This document shows, one piece after another, positions 9,781-18,349 of a stretch of 64,000 bases of DNA. Made by a program: the position numbers and the translations under genes. The DNA comes from Raskinella chloraquaticus (SeqCode). Lineage in GTDB: Bacteria; Pseudomonadota; Alphaproteobacteria; Rhizobiales; UBA4765. The first letter of the stretch is position 1, and each line of letters begins with the position of its first letter. The DNA lies in the NCBI GenBank assembly GCA_002365175.1, contig DEZK01000019.1:129255-193254 (forward strand), written 5' to 3'. The notes under the pieces are model-generated. The model saw nothing but the letters and a program-made list of their open reading frames with translations, did no database searches and was not told where the DNA came from.

Positions 9781-10769
9781 ATCGTCCTCGCACTCGGTTT
9801 GACTGGTGGGGGTGGGGAAGCGGGCGTTGCGCTGCGCGCGCGCGGCCGCAGGGCGTCACTTCGGATCTGCGCCGCCCGGTCGGTCAGGCGAACGATCACA
9901 CGATTGGCCACCCGCAGATCGACTGCCGCGATGTCACGCTTGAGGAGGCCTGACTGTCCATCGATGCGAATGAGCGAGGCCAAGGCGTCCTGCACCCCTT
10001 CCTCGGGCAGCATGATGTCGACGCCATCGGCAAGCTTCAGCGTCCACCGCCGCTCAGCCACCAGCACCGCCGCCCGCACCTGCTGGCGCAACAGCGGATG
10101 AAGATCAAGCAATTGGCGAATTTCCACCACGCGCTTGTCGGCCCCCTCACCAACAACCACCGGCAGATTGGCGAACCGCTCATCCTCGTAGGCACCGATG
10201 ATCCCGCCTTCGCGATCCACCAGATTGACGCGCCCGTCGCGCTGCCACAGGGCGAAGGGTTCGCGCTCGACAACCGCCACATCAATCGTGCCTGGCAACA
10301 GCACGCGGACAGATGCGGTTTTGATCCAGGGAATTTCCACCAGCTTGCGCCGCGCCTGCTCGGCGTCGAAGCCCAGCGTCGTCAGCAACGTGCTGTTAAG
10401 GCCGATGCGCTCGAAAAGCTCCGGCACCGTCAATTGATGGGCGCCGGTGACGCGGACCTCGCTGACGCGAAAGCCTATGCTGCGCAAGCCCGCCGCGACC
10501 GCCAGAGCGGCTTTATCCTTCGTCGTGCCGACATGGCCACCCATGACGAAGCCTGTCGTAACGGTGGCAATCATCAGCGCGATCGTTGCCATCAGGCCGA
10601 GCCGATGGATCGACGTGCGCCCGAGGACGGGGAGTATGAAGCTGTAGCTATGTGGCGCGCCGAAACGCTGGCGGTCCGGCGCGAGCGGCAGCGCATGACG
10701 GCGGGAACGCTTGCGCGCTTTGCCCTCTGCCGCTCCGCTACCCACAGCCGTGCCGCTCAACGCTCGCAA
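9777..10769 (-). CDS. ftsQ: Cell division protein FtsQ
   Basis: Single-pass inner-membrane protein of the divisome, scaffold for FtsL/FtsB and FtsI. The 330 residues have a basic cytoplasmic tail, one transmembrane helix (around LGLMATIALMIATVTTGFVMGG), a POTRA domain (IGFRVSEVRVTGAHQLTVPELFERI) and the FtsQ beta domain (LPGTIDVAVVEREPFALWQRDG). The C-terminal extension is Pro/Ala-rich. The 5' end overlaps ddl by 13 bases and the 3' end overlaps ftsA by 4, so translation is probably coupled. Confidence 0.94.
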   Translation of the reverse strand: MRALSGTAVGSGAAEGKARKRSRRHALPLAPDRQRFGAPHSYSFILPVLGRTSIHRLGLMATIALMIATVTTGFVMGGHVGTTKDKAALAVAAGLRSIGFRVSEVRVTGAHQLTVPELFERIGLNSTLLTTLGFDAEQARRKLVEIPWIKTASVRVLLPGTIDVAVVEREPFALWQRDGRVNLVDREGGIIGAYEDERFANLPVVVGEGADKRVVEIRQLLDLHPLLRQQVRAAVLVAERRWTLKLADGVDIMLPEEGVQDALASLIRIDGQSGLLKRDIAAVDLRVANRVIVRLTDRAAQIRSDALRPRARSATPASPPPPVKPSARTI

Positions 10770-11692
10770 GATGCGTCCTCCACCATCCAGCGCATGAGGT
10801 CGGGAAAAGAGATGCCGGCATAAGCCGCCAGATCAGGAACGAGCGACGTTCGCGTCATTCCCGGCTGGGTGTTGACCTCAAGGCAGATCAACACACCCTC
10901 CCCGCTGCGCTCATCGTAACGAAAATCGCTTCGCGTCACGCCACGGCACCCCAGGGCCCGATGCGCTGTCAGACTCAGTTTTTGTACATCTTGGTAAATT
11001 TTTGGTTTAATCCGCGCCGGAAGAATATGGCGCGACCCGCCTTCGGCGTATTTCGCCTCGTAGTCATAAAAACCATTGTCCTGAACGATCTCAATGACAT
11101 CAAGCGCGCGATCCCCCATCACCGCGCAGGTCAGCTCCATGCCGGGGATAAACGGCTCGGCGAGGAGTGTTTCGCCGTACTGCCATTGCGCAGAGGACAA
11201 TTCCTGCGGCGGATACTCCATATCGGCGCGGATAATGAACACGCCAATCGACGAGCCGCCATCATTGGGTTTCAGCACATAGGGACGCGGCAGGGCGTGG
11301 GCGATAGCAGCCTCCCTGCGCGCGATCACGCGCCCGCCCGCAACCGGCACACCGGCTGCCGCCAGCACCGCTTTCGCCATCGCCTTGTTCATGGCGAGCG
11401 ACGAGGCGAGAACACCGGAATGCGTGTAGGGAATTTTCAGGATTTCGAGGAGGCCCTGAACCGTGCCGTCTTCACCAAATTTGCCATGAAGGGCCAAAAA
11501 CACGACGTCAGGTTTTAACGCCAGAAGCGCCGGACCGAGATTCTGTATAACCTCGACCGTGACGTCGAGTTCACTGACCCGAAACCCGGCCTGCCTTAAC
11601 GCATCGGCGCATTCCTTGCCCGAGTGCAGCGAGACATCGCGCTCACCCGACACCCCGCCTTTCAGGACCACCACATGCTGTGGCATCGCCAT
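10757..11692 (-). CDS. ddl: D-alanine--D-alanine ligase
   Basis: ATP-grasp enzyme that makes the D-Ala-D-Ala dipeptide used by MurF. ATG 11692 is preferred because GGAGAGG precedes it by five bases; the upstream GTG at 11710 would use that same site as coding sequence. The 311 residues begin with the Ddl signature GGVSGERDVSLHSG and hold ATP-grasp motifs (YVLKPNDGGSSIGV; CLEVNTQPGMT). It normally sits directly after murB in this cluster; here a 114-base gap and three Tad-type genes separate them. Confidence 0.95.
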   Translation of the reverse strand: MAMPQHVVVLKGGVSGERDVSLHSGKECADALRQAGFRVSELDVTVEVIQNLGPALLALKPDVVFLALHGKFGEDGTVQGLLEILKIPYTHSGVLASSLAMNKAMAKAVLAAAGVPVAGGRVIARREAAIAHALPRPYVLKPNDGGSSIGVFIIRADMEYPPQELSSAQWQYGETLLAEPFIPGMELTCAVMGDRALDVIEIVQDNGFYDYEAKYAEGGSRHILPARIKPKIYQDVQKLSLTAHRALGCRGVTRSDFRYDERSGEGVLICLEVNTQPGMTRTSLVPDLAAYAGISFPDLMRWMVEDASCER

Positions 11693-11806
11693 GACGACCT
11701 CTCCGCGCACCGCTTGCGCCGTAGAGATCGGCCAAGCGTTAACGCATCCTTGCAGAAGGAGAGGAAACGAACCGTTAACAACACATCGAAAGCGTCTCTA
11801 AAGGAA

Positions 11807-12328
11807 TCACCCTTTACGCGCCACCGCATGCTGGCTAAAGACGATGCCCGATCCGATGAAGGGCTGGGTCACCACGGTGAAAGCCCGCGCCTGATAATTG
11901 TAGCTGCCGATAGCGATAACCCCGCTCTGCCCTTCGGGGATCTGCGCCAGCGCCAGGTTCGTTGCTGCCGCCGTGATCGCCGTCGTGCCGTAGACGACAT
12001 TGACAGTCCCGTATGAATTGTTGACCTGCCACAGATTAAGCGTGAGTTGCGACGTATTGAGAGCGGGTGCGATATTGGTCCTGGCGGCAATGTACTGGTT
12101 CATCTCCGCCTGGCAGTCACCAGCCGGCGAATCACTGCAATCGCCCCACGAAAGAGCAACCTGACCGACCATGATGTTGAGCTGGGAATTGGCTTCTATG
12201 CCGCCTGCCAATTCATAGGTCGCGCCCATGAGCAGGATCAGAACCGGCACAAGGATCGCAAATTCGACGGCAATACTGCCGCGTTCCTGCCGGGTAAATC
12301 TGCGTGCAAGCGCTCTGATCAATCTCAT
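11807..12328 (-). CDS. TadE-like pilus/pseudopilus protein
   Basis: A 173-residue protein with the TadE N-terminus: basic residues, then GSIAVEFAILVPVLILLMGATYELAGG, where Glu follows the Ala-Val pair before a single hydrophobic helix. The rest is a small extracytoplasmic domain with one Cys pair (SWGDCSDSPAGDC). TadE-like proteins are minor pseudopilins or secreted-assembly proteins of tight-adherence (Flp) pili. The start overlaps the stop of the preceding tadE-like gene as ATGA. No secretion ATPase, prepilin peptidase or flp pilin gene is in the window, so the partner apparatus must be elsewhere. The location inside the dcw cluster is unusual. Confidence 0.85.
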   Translation of the reverse strand: MRLIRALARRFTRQERGSIAVEFAILVPVLILLMGATYELAGGIEANSQLNIMVGQVALSWGDCSDSPAGDCQAEMNQYIAARTNIAPALNTSQLTLNLWQVNNSYGTVNVVYGTTAITAAATNLALAQIPEGQSGVIAIGSYNYQARAFTVVTQPFIGSGIVFSQHAVARKG

Positions 12329-12846
12329 GGCCGCCTCAGGACAGCGCTGGCCGAGACGGTTGCAAAACTGCCAAGCCCGGGCGTGAAGACCGTCGCCGTC
12401 GTCTGCGTGCGCAGGACAAGCGGGGCGCCACTCGATCCGATGCCGATCGTGCCGTCGCTCAAGGCGACTGTTCCTGTCGATAATTCCTTCAACGTATTGA
12501 GTTCAACCTTGAGCGTCGTATCGCAGGCATATAGGTTGGCACTTTTGGCGCACAGCACCGAACGGATCGACGAAACCGTTGGCGGCGGCGTGAAGTTGGT
12601 TGTCAATATATTATCGGCCGCACTCAGCGTGGCGCCCTGCAGCGTCGCCTGTGTGAGGTAGATGAGGCCGACCTGCATGGTGCCAAGCAGCACCATGAAA
12701 AACGGCAGGGCGAGAAGTGCGAATTCGACCGCCGACGTGCCGCCTGCCTCGCTTGCGAACACGCGGAAGCGAGCGAAAAACGCCACCCGATTTAACAATC
12801 CCTGTAGCAATAATCGCAACACCATCACCCGCCTGTCCCTGCCCAA
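12325..12846 (-). CDS. Second TadE-like pilus/pseudopilus protein
   Basis: Also 173 residues, with the same plan: a basic start, then the motif GTSAVEFALLALPFFMVLLGTMQVG leading one transmembrane helix, then an extracytoplasmic domain with two cysteines (SVLCAKSANLYACD). The Ala-Val-Glu-Phe-Ala motif identifies it as TadE/TadF-like. It is 57 bases after the tadG-like gene and overlaps the next tadE-like gene by four bases, so the two small proteins are probably made together. Beyond the helix it shares little sequence with its neighbour, so this is not a recent duplication. Confidence 0.85.
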   Translation of the reverse strand: MGRDRRVMVLRLLLQGLLNRVAFFARFRVFASEAGGTSAVEFALLALPFFMVLLGTMQVGLIYLTQATLQGATLSAADNILTTNFTPPPTVSSIRSVLCAKSANLYACDTTLKVELNTLKELSTGTVALSDGTIGIGSSGAPLVLRTQTTATVFTPGLGSFATVSASAVLRRP

Positions 12847-12903
12847 CGGAAAAAGTATGCGCCATCAGGGTCAATCATTGGTAAAGGCGAGTGCGCTCAC
12901 ACC

Positions 12904-14751
12904 TTATTGCGGAACTGCCAGCTTCGTCTGATTAGTCGGCCCGCCGGAACAGGCGACCGCGCAGATCCGCACATCGTCGACGTTCGCGCCATAGCCTTCG
13001 CCAACGCCCTCTGCACGCATCGTGAACCAGTAGAACCCCGGCTTCGAGATGACGAAGGTGATGTAGCGTTGCACCCAGCCATTCGCAAACATACAGACAT
13101 CCAGCGGATTGGTCGGGCGCGTGCTGCCAGCCGTTGTCAGATCGCTGTCGAGGTAGACCCCGATCTGGCTGGAGTTATAATCATAGGTCCCTGTTGGTGC
13201 CGAATAGGTGGTTGCGGTTACCGCTGCGGTTCCGGTTGGATAACCTGACTGCGCCGCTGCGGCGGTCGAGCCGCAGAAGGTGCCGGTAAGCGCAAACCGG
13301 ACGCGTGGCTTATACCAATAGGCGAGTTGATAAGTGCCTTCCGAGAACAGAAATCGCCGCGAGATTGCCCGATTGGACGGGCCGGGCGACAGTGTGGTTG
13401 TCGACGTGCCACTGTAATTGATGTCAGTGTCGAGTTCGAGATATTGCCGTCCCTGCGGAGCGTCACTATTGGTAAAGATCTGGACGGAATCATAGGGCGT
13501 GGTGGTCCAGCCATTGGCGGCAATCGTCGTCTGGAAATAGGGCGATACCGTTGTGTAGGGCTGCTCGAAATCATCCGCGAACACCACATGGGCTGGTGTT
13601 TCCATCGGCGATAATTGCCGATTTCCATTGCAAGCCACAAAGCAAAGACGAATATTGTCGATCTGCCCGCCCTCATAGGCAGCATTAGCTCCCTGCGCAG
13701 CAAAGGTCACCCAGTAATTGCCAGCCGCGGCTACCGTAATCGTCGCGCTGCGCTCCACCCATGATTTAGCATAGATGCACACATCTACAAGATCGGCTGG
13801 CCGCCAGGTCTTGCTCGTCGGATTATTGGCAGCGGTGAGATTATCAGCAGCAAAATTGGGAGCGTCGGCGCTGAAATATACTCCAATGCGACTCTTATCC
13901 TCACTTGCCCAGCTTACATTGGCTGCCATATGAGAACAGATCGGCAATGGGTCGTTATTGAATGTATTCGTCCCAAGCGTGGTCGTACCGTAATAGGTCG
14001 GCACCGGGATATAAGGTCCGCCAACATAGAAATAGCGCAGCTCATAGGTGCCCGGCGCCAGATACACCTTCTTCGAAATGGCGCCATTATAGTCGGGCGT
14101 CAATTCACCGACATGGGTTCCTTCCGGCGGGGCAATCTTGTAGCCATCGCTGATTTCAAGCTCACCCGTACCACCCGACGTCATCCACCCGTTATAGCTG
14201 CTCACATATCGAAAACAGCCGGGTCCGCATTCTCGTGTCACTGCATCCGCAGCCGGAGGCGTCTCGAACGTCTCCTGCAAAACAACCGTGCCGGCGACCA
14301 ATGGCGGCGTTGCGTAGCATTGCTGGCTTACTGCCACGTTGAGCGAGGGAATGGAGAACAGGCCAAGAAAGGAGGTCGGCACGTCATACGAGGCGGCCAT
14401 CGTCCCCGGCCCATTGACGGTCGAGTTAAAACTGGAAGCGATTGAGTTTACAGGAACGTTTTGCTGCGACAGATTGGCATCGAAGAAGGATTTGACCGCC
14501 TGCTGCCCGGTCGTCGTATTGGCAAGCGTCGATGTGCGTCGCGCGTATTGACAGGCCAGCGAAGCAGATTGCCAGAGCTTTTGCTTGGCCAATTGCTGCT
14601 GGCCAAAATCGATGGCCGCTCCCGCAAATCCGACAATGACGACGAGCGCCAGCCCGAACACGGGGGCGAGTGCTCCACTCCTTTGACGCAAGAACGCGCC
14701 GACAGAAGGGGAACTGCCGAGAAAAACAAATAGTTTGAGCGCGTTACGCAT
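12904..14751 (-). CDS. TadG-like protein with duplicated jelly-roll-like modules
   Basis: A 615-residue protein. Residues ~24-70 are the TadG-type N-terminus (RSGALAPVFGLALVVIVGFAGAAIDFG, one membrane helix, then QQQLAKQKLWQSASLA). Two homologous modules of ~220 residues follow (~155-377 and ~388-603). They share ETFE/DDFE, the strand pair before GTYELRYFY/GTYQLAYWY, RIGVYF/QIGVYL, DVCIYAKSWVER/DVCMFANGWVQR, and IDNIRLCFVAC/VDDVRICAVAC. The pattern recalls galactose-binding-like or carbohydrate-binding jelly rolls of secreted proteins. Ordinary TadG carries a von Willebrand A domain instead. Paired cysteines suggest an extracytoplasmic fold with disulfides. AGGGA precedes the start. A 101-base A+T-rich gap upstream could hold its own promoter. 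Confidence 0.82.
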   Translation of the reverse strand: MRNALKLFVFLGSSPSVGAFLRQRSGALAPVFGLALVVIVGFAGAAIDFGQQQLAKQKLWQSASLACQYARRTSTLANTTTGQQAVKSFFDANLSQQNVPVNSIASSFNSTVNGPGTMAASYDVPTSFLGLFSIPSLNVAVSQQCYATPPLVAGTVVLQETFETPPAADAVTRECGPGCFRYVSSYNGWMTSGGTGELEISDGYKIAPPEGTHVGELTPDYNGAISKKVYLAPGTYELRYFYVGGPYIPVPTYYGTTTLGTNTFNNDPLPICSHMAANVSWASEDKSRIGVYFSADAPNFAADNLTAANNPTSKTWRPADLVDVCIYAKSWVERSATITVAAAGNYWVTFAAQGANAAYEGGQIDNIRLCFVACNGNRQLSPMETPAHVVFADDFEQPYTTVSPYFQTTIAANGWTTTPYDSVQIFTNSDAPQGRQYLELDTDINYSGTSTTTLSPGPSNRAISRRFLFSEGTYQLAYWYKPRVRFALTGTFCGSTAAAAQSGYPTGTAAVTATTYSAPTGTYDYNSSQIGVYLDSDLTTAGSTRPTNPLDVCMFANGWVQRYITFVISKPGFYWFTMRAEGVGEGYGANVDDVRICAVACSGGPTNQTKLAVPQ

Positions 14752-14852
14752 TTTTTCCCTAGCACATTCGGATCAACATCCTCGAATGCTAGGACAAAGA
14801 CATGCAGATTCCGTAAAAATTGGTACTTCTTGATAGGTTAAAAAAAATCTAA

Positions 14853-15800
14853 CTATTTTAAGGATTGACCGTCCCTGAACTCCCCTATCCGCTTGATCTC
14901 CCATTCTAATTTTATACCGCTCTGGGCAAACACGCGCGCCCGCACCGTCTCGCCCAGGCTCTCGATATCGAAGGCGGTCGCGCCTTCATCGTTAATGACA
15001 AAATTGGTGTGCAGCTGCGACATATGTGCGCCACCTGAACGAAAGCCGCGCAAGCCCGCTTCATCGATCAGCTTCCACGCGGAATATCCCGGCGGGTTCT
15101 TGAAGGTCGAGCCGCCGGTGCGGGTCTTGACCGGCTGGGTACTGGCGCGCACGGCCTCGATCTCGCTGATCGCTGCCCGCTCGCCGGCGATGGTGGATGC
15201 GGTCGTGGCAAACACCGCCGACGTGTAAATGAGGTCAATTGCAGGCTCTGATCGGCGGTAGCTGAAATTCATCTCAAGGCTCGTCAGGTCGTGCAGCTCG
15301 CCGGAACGGGTAAGCCCCCGCGCCCTCATCAAGACTTGGCCGGTTTCAACGCCATGCGCCCCTGCGTTCATGGAAAGGGCGCCGCCGACCGAGCCGGGAA
15401 TACCGGCAAAAAAGGCCAGGCCACCACGCCCGGCCTCGGCCGCCATTTTCGCCACCCGCATGTCGAGCGCTGCCGCGCCTGCCGACAGGGCACCGTCAGG
15501 GGCAATATCGATCGAGCCAAACGCCTTGCCGCCCAGCCGGATGACCACGCCGGCGATACCGCCATCGCGCACCAGCAGATTGGAACCGACGCCGACGATG
15601 GTGAGCGGCACGTCCAGGGAGCAGCGGCTCAGAAAAAGCGCCAGATCATCCTCATCCACCGGGCTGAACAGCACTTCCGCCGGTCCACCGACGCGAAACC
15701 AGGTGAGATCCGACATCGCCGCGTTGGCAACCAGCCGGCCGCGCAGGCCGGGCATGGCTGAGCTTAGCTCCAGAGCCAGCCTGTCACCAAAGGCGCCCAT
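14853..15800 (-). CDS. murB: UDP-N-acetylenolpyruvoylglucosamine reductase MurB
   Basis: FAD-dependent reductase making UDP-MurNAc in peptidoglycan precursor synthesis. The 315 residues carry the MurB markers TWFRVGGPAEVLF, the FAD loop (VGVGSNLLVRDGGIAGVVIRLG), FAGIPGSVGGALSMNAGAHG, and the catalytic region RTGGSTFKNPPG with SAWKLIDEAGLRG. This is the type I layout. It starts within a few bases of the murC stop. In related genomes ddl follows directly; here the Tad-type trio intervenes. Confidence 0.96.
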   Translation of the reverse strand: MGAFGDRLALELSSAMPGLRGRLVANAAMSDLTWFRVGGPAEVLFSPVDEDDLALFLSRCSLDVPLTIVGVGSNLLVRDGGIAGVVIRLGGKAFGSIDIAPDGALSAGAAALDMRVAKMAAEAGRGGLAFFAGIPGSVGGALSMNAGAHGVETGQVLMRARGLTRSGELHDLTSLEMNFSYRRSEPAIDLIYTSAVFATTASTIAGERAAISEIEAVRASTQPVKTRTGGSTFKNPPGYSAWKLIDEAGLRGFRSGGAHMSQLHTNFVINDEGATAFDIESLGETVRARVFAQSGIKLEWEIKRIGEFRDGQSLK

Positions 15801-15802
15801 CG

Positions 15803-17230
15803 TCAGACAGCGCCGCCAAGCTTGCCCAGTTCACCTGGCAGCGCATAGGCCCATTGGGTGATTGATCCGGCACCAAGACAGATGACGTAATCACCCTCCT
15901 TGGCAATTCCGCCCACCAATGAGGCAAGCTGTGGCGGCCCCTCGAGCGCCATCACCGAGCGGTGTCCGCGCGCCTTGATGCCGGCCACCAGCGCGTCACG
16001 GCTGGCGCCCTCGATCGGCAACTCGCCGGCAGCATAGACATCCGCCACGATCACGCTGTCGGCATCGTTGAAGCACGTACAGAAATCATTGAAAAGCGCC
16101 GATAGCCGCGTAAAGCGATGCGGCTGCACGATGGCGATGACCTGGCCTTTGGTCGATTCACGCGCAGCCTTCAGCACAGCTGCAATCTCGACTGGATGAT
16201 GGCCGTAATCGTCGAAGATCGAAACGCCGTTCCAGTCACCCGTTTTGGTGAAGCGCCGCTTGACGCCACCAAAGCCCGCAAGCGCTTTGCGGATGGTGGG
16301 CGGATCGATGCCAAGCTCGCGCGCGGTGGCGATCGCCGCCGTGGCGTTGAGCGCGTTATGGCGCCCCGGCATCGGCAAAACGAGGCCGTCGATCCGCTCC
16401 GCCATACCGCCTGCCGGATTACGGATGAGCACCGCGAACTTCACCTGCCCGCCGCTGAGATCGACATCAACGAGCCTGACATCGGCCTGCGGGTTTTCGC
16501 CGTAAGTGATGACGCGGCGATCCTCGATATGGCCGACCATGTCATGGACCACCGGATGATCGGTGCACATCACCGAGAAGCCGTAGAACGGCACGGTCTC
16601 GACGAACTGGCGGAAAGCTGCCTTGATGGCATCGAAATCGCGGTAATAATCAAGATGCTCGGGATCGATATTGGTGACGATGGCGACATCGGCCGGCAAT
16701 TTCAGGAAGGAGCCATCCGATTCATCCGCCTCCACCACCATCCACCGCCCGGCACCCAGGCGCGCATTGGTCCCCAGCGCATTGATGATGCCGCCATTGA
16801 CAATCGTCGGGTCAAAGCCACCGCCATCCAGCAGCGTCGAGACCATCGATGTCGTCGTCGTCTTGCCATGGGTGCCGGCAATCGCAATGCAGGATTTGAG
16901 CCGCATCAGCTCAGCCAGCATCTCGGCGCGGCGCACCACTGGAATGCGGCGCTCGCGCGCGGCTGCAAGCTCGGGATTGTCGCGCTTGATGGCGGTCGAC
17001 ACCACCACCACCTGCGCCTCTTTCAGATGATCGCGCGAATGACCGATATGCACCTCAACGCCTAACGCCCGCAAGCGCTTGATCGTATAGCCCTCGGCGG
17101 CATCCGAACCCTGCACCCGGTAGCCGAGATTGGCCAGCACCTCGGCGATGCCGGACATGCCGATGCCGCCGATACCGACAAAATGAATGGGCCCGATATC
17201 GCGCGGAAATTTCATGTTGGTATCCATCAT
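15803..17230 (-). CDS. murC: UDP-N-acetylmuramate--L-alanine ligase MurC
   Basis: Cytosolic ligase adding the first amino acid (L-Ala) to UDP-MurNAc. The 475 residues start with the HFVGIGGIGMSGIAEVL nucleotide-binding loop, have the ATP P-loop AGTHGKTTTTSMV, the Mur-ligase motif EADESDGSFL and a C-terminal ligase domain (FDDYGHHPVEI). Several in-frame ATGs are near the start (17230, 17227, 17215) and none has a clear ribosome site. It is 10 bases downstream of murG. Confidence 0.96.
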   Translation of the reverse strand: MMDTNMKFPRDIGPIHFVGIGGIGMSGIAEVLANLGYRVQGSDAAEGYTIKRLRALGVEVHIGHSRDHLKEAQVVVVSTAIKRDNPELAAARERRIPVVRRAEMLAELMRLKSCIAIAGTHGKTTTTSMVSTLLDGGGFDPTIVNGGIINALGTNARLGAGRWMVVEADESDGSFLKLPADVAIVTNIDPEHLDYYRDFDAIKAAFRQFVETVPFYGFSVMCTDHPVVHDMVGHIEDRRVITYGENPQADVRLVDVDLSGGQVKFAVLIRNPAGGMAERIDGLVLPMPGRHNALNATAAIATARELGIDPPTIRKALAGFGGVKRRFTKTGDWNGVSIFDDYGHHPVEIAAVLKAARESTKGQVIAIVQPHRFTRLSALFNDFCTCFNDADSVIVADVYAAGELPIEGASRDALVAGIKARGHRSVMALEGPPQLASLVGGIAKEGDYVICLGAGSITQWAYALPGELGKLGGAV

Positions 17231-17239
17231 TGACGACGC

Positions 17240-18349
17240 TTAGCCGATACGCGCCGGTTGCGCTATATCCTGCACCAGCGCGGCAAGCCGCTCGACGGCA
17301 TCCGCAATTCCGATACTTTTTGCCGCCTCCGCCATCTTGCTGAGGCGATTAGGCTCGTTGACGGCATTTTCAATATGTTCCGCCAGGCGTTCGGGCGTCA
17401 AACCACCCTGTTCGAGAACAATTGCGCCGCCGACACCTGCCAACGCCTGCGCATTGCGCAACTGGTCATTGTCGATGGCATGCGGCAACGGCACCAGAAT
17501 CGACGGCCTGCCGATGACCGCAAGCTCCGCAACCGTCGAGGCTCCCGATCGTGCGATCACGAGATGGCTTTCGCCGATGCGCTGCGGCAAATTCTGAAAA
17601 AAGGAAGCAAGCTCGACGGTGACACCGATTGCATCGAAAGCGGCACGAAGACGGGGGATGTCTTCTTCGCGCGCCTGCTGGGTCAAGGACAGGCGCCGGC
17701 GTGTCTGCACTGACAGCGCAGCAAGCGCTGCCGGCATCAGGTCAGCAAAGATACGCGCACCCTGGCTGCCGCCAAAGACCAGCAGGCGGAAGGGGTCGTT
17801 GAGCGAGGGGTAGGCATGCTTTGCCGCCTCCGTGACAAGCGCACGCACCGGCACACCAACATGGCGCGCCTTTGCGGCAATCGCCCCATCGGCATAGACC
17901 GTCTTGGACCATGACAGGCCTACCGCCTGCACGCGCTCTGCCAGACGACGATTGGCCCGCCCCATCACCGCATTCTGCTCATGCAGGACGGCGGGTATGC
18001 CAAGCAGCGAGGCTGCAAAGAGCGGTGGAAAGCTTGGATATCCGCCAAAGCCGACCACCACCGCCGGTCTGATACGCCTGAGCACGAGAAGGGCTTTGAG
18101 GATGCCGCGTGCCAGTGTCAGGAACGTCGCTGCAACCGCCAGCGGGTTGCGCGCACGCAACGTCGCGGAGGGCACGATGTGGATGGTGCGCGCTGGAAAG
18201 CGGAAGCCGTAGCGATCACCGCGCTCGTCGGTTGCCAGATCAACCAGCCAGCCGCGCTGCGATAACGTCCCGGCCAGAGCCTCGGCCGGGAAGAGGTGAC
18301 CACCCGTCCCGCCGGCGGCAAGCAGAACCGTCCGCGGCGTCTCGCTCAT
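17240..18349 (-). CDS. murG: Lipid II synthase MurG
   Basis: Glycosyltransferase at the inner face of the membrane that adds GlcNAc to lipid I to give lipid II. Start at 18349 is set by the ATGA overlap with ftsW and puts AAGGTGGHLFPAEAL at residues ~10-24, the GT28 diphosphate loop. Further MurG motifs are VGFGGYPSFPPL, LHEQNAVMGRANR, FGGSQGAR and a C-terminal donor site (ARSGASTVAELAVIGRPSILVPLPHA). The product is 369 residues. The same frame is open far upstream through ftsW, but that extension is an artefact of the overlap. Confidence 0.96.
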   Translation of the reverse strand: MSETPRTVLLAAGGTGGHLFPAEALAGTLSQRGWLVDLATDERGDRYGFRFPARTIHIVPSATLRARNPLAVAATFLTLARGILKALLVLRRIRPAVVVGFGGYPSFPPLFAASLLGIPAVLHEQNAVMGRANRRLAERVQAVGLSWSKTVYADGAIAAKARHVGVPVRALVTEAAKHAYPSLNDPFRLLVFGGSQGARIFADLMPAALAALSVQTRRRLSLTQQAREEDIPRLRAAFDAIGVTVELASFFQNLPQRIGESHLVIARSGASTVAELAVIGRPSILVPLPHAIDNDQLRNAQALAGVGGAIVLEQGGLTPERLAEHIENAVNEPNRLSKMAEAAKSIGIADAVERLAALVQDIAQPARIG

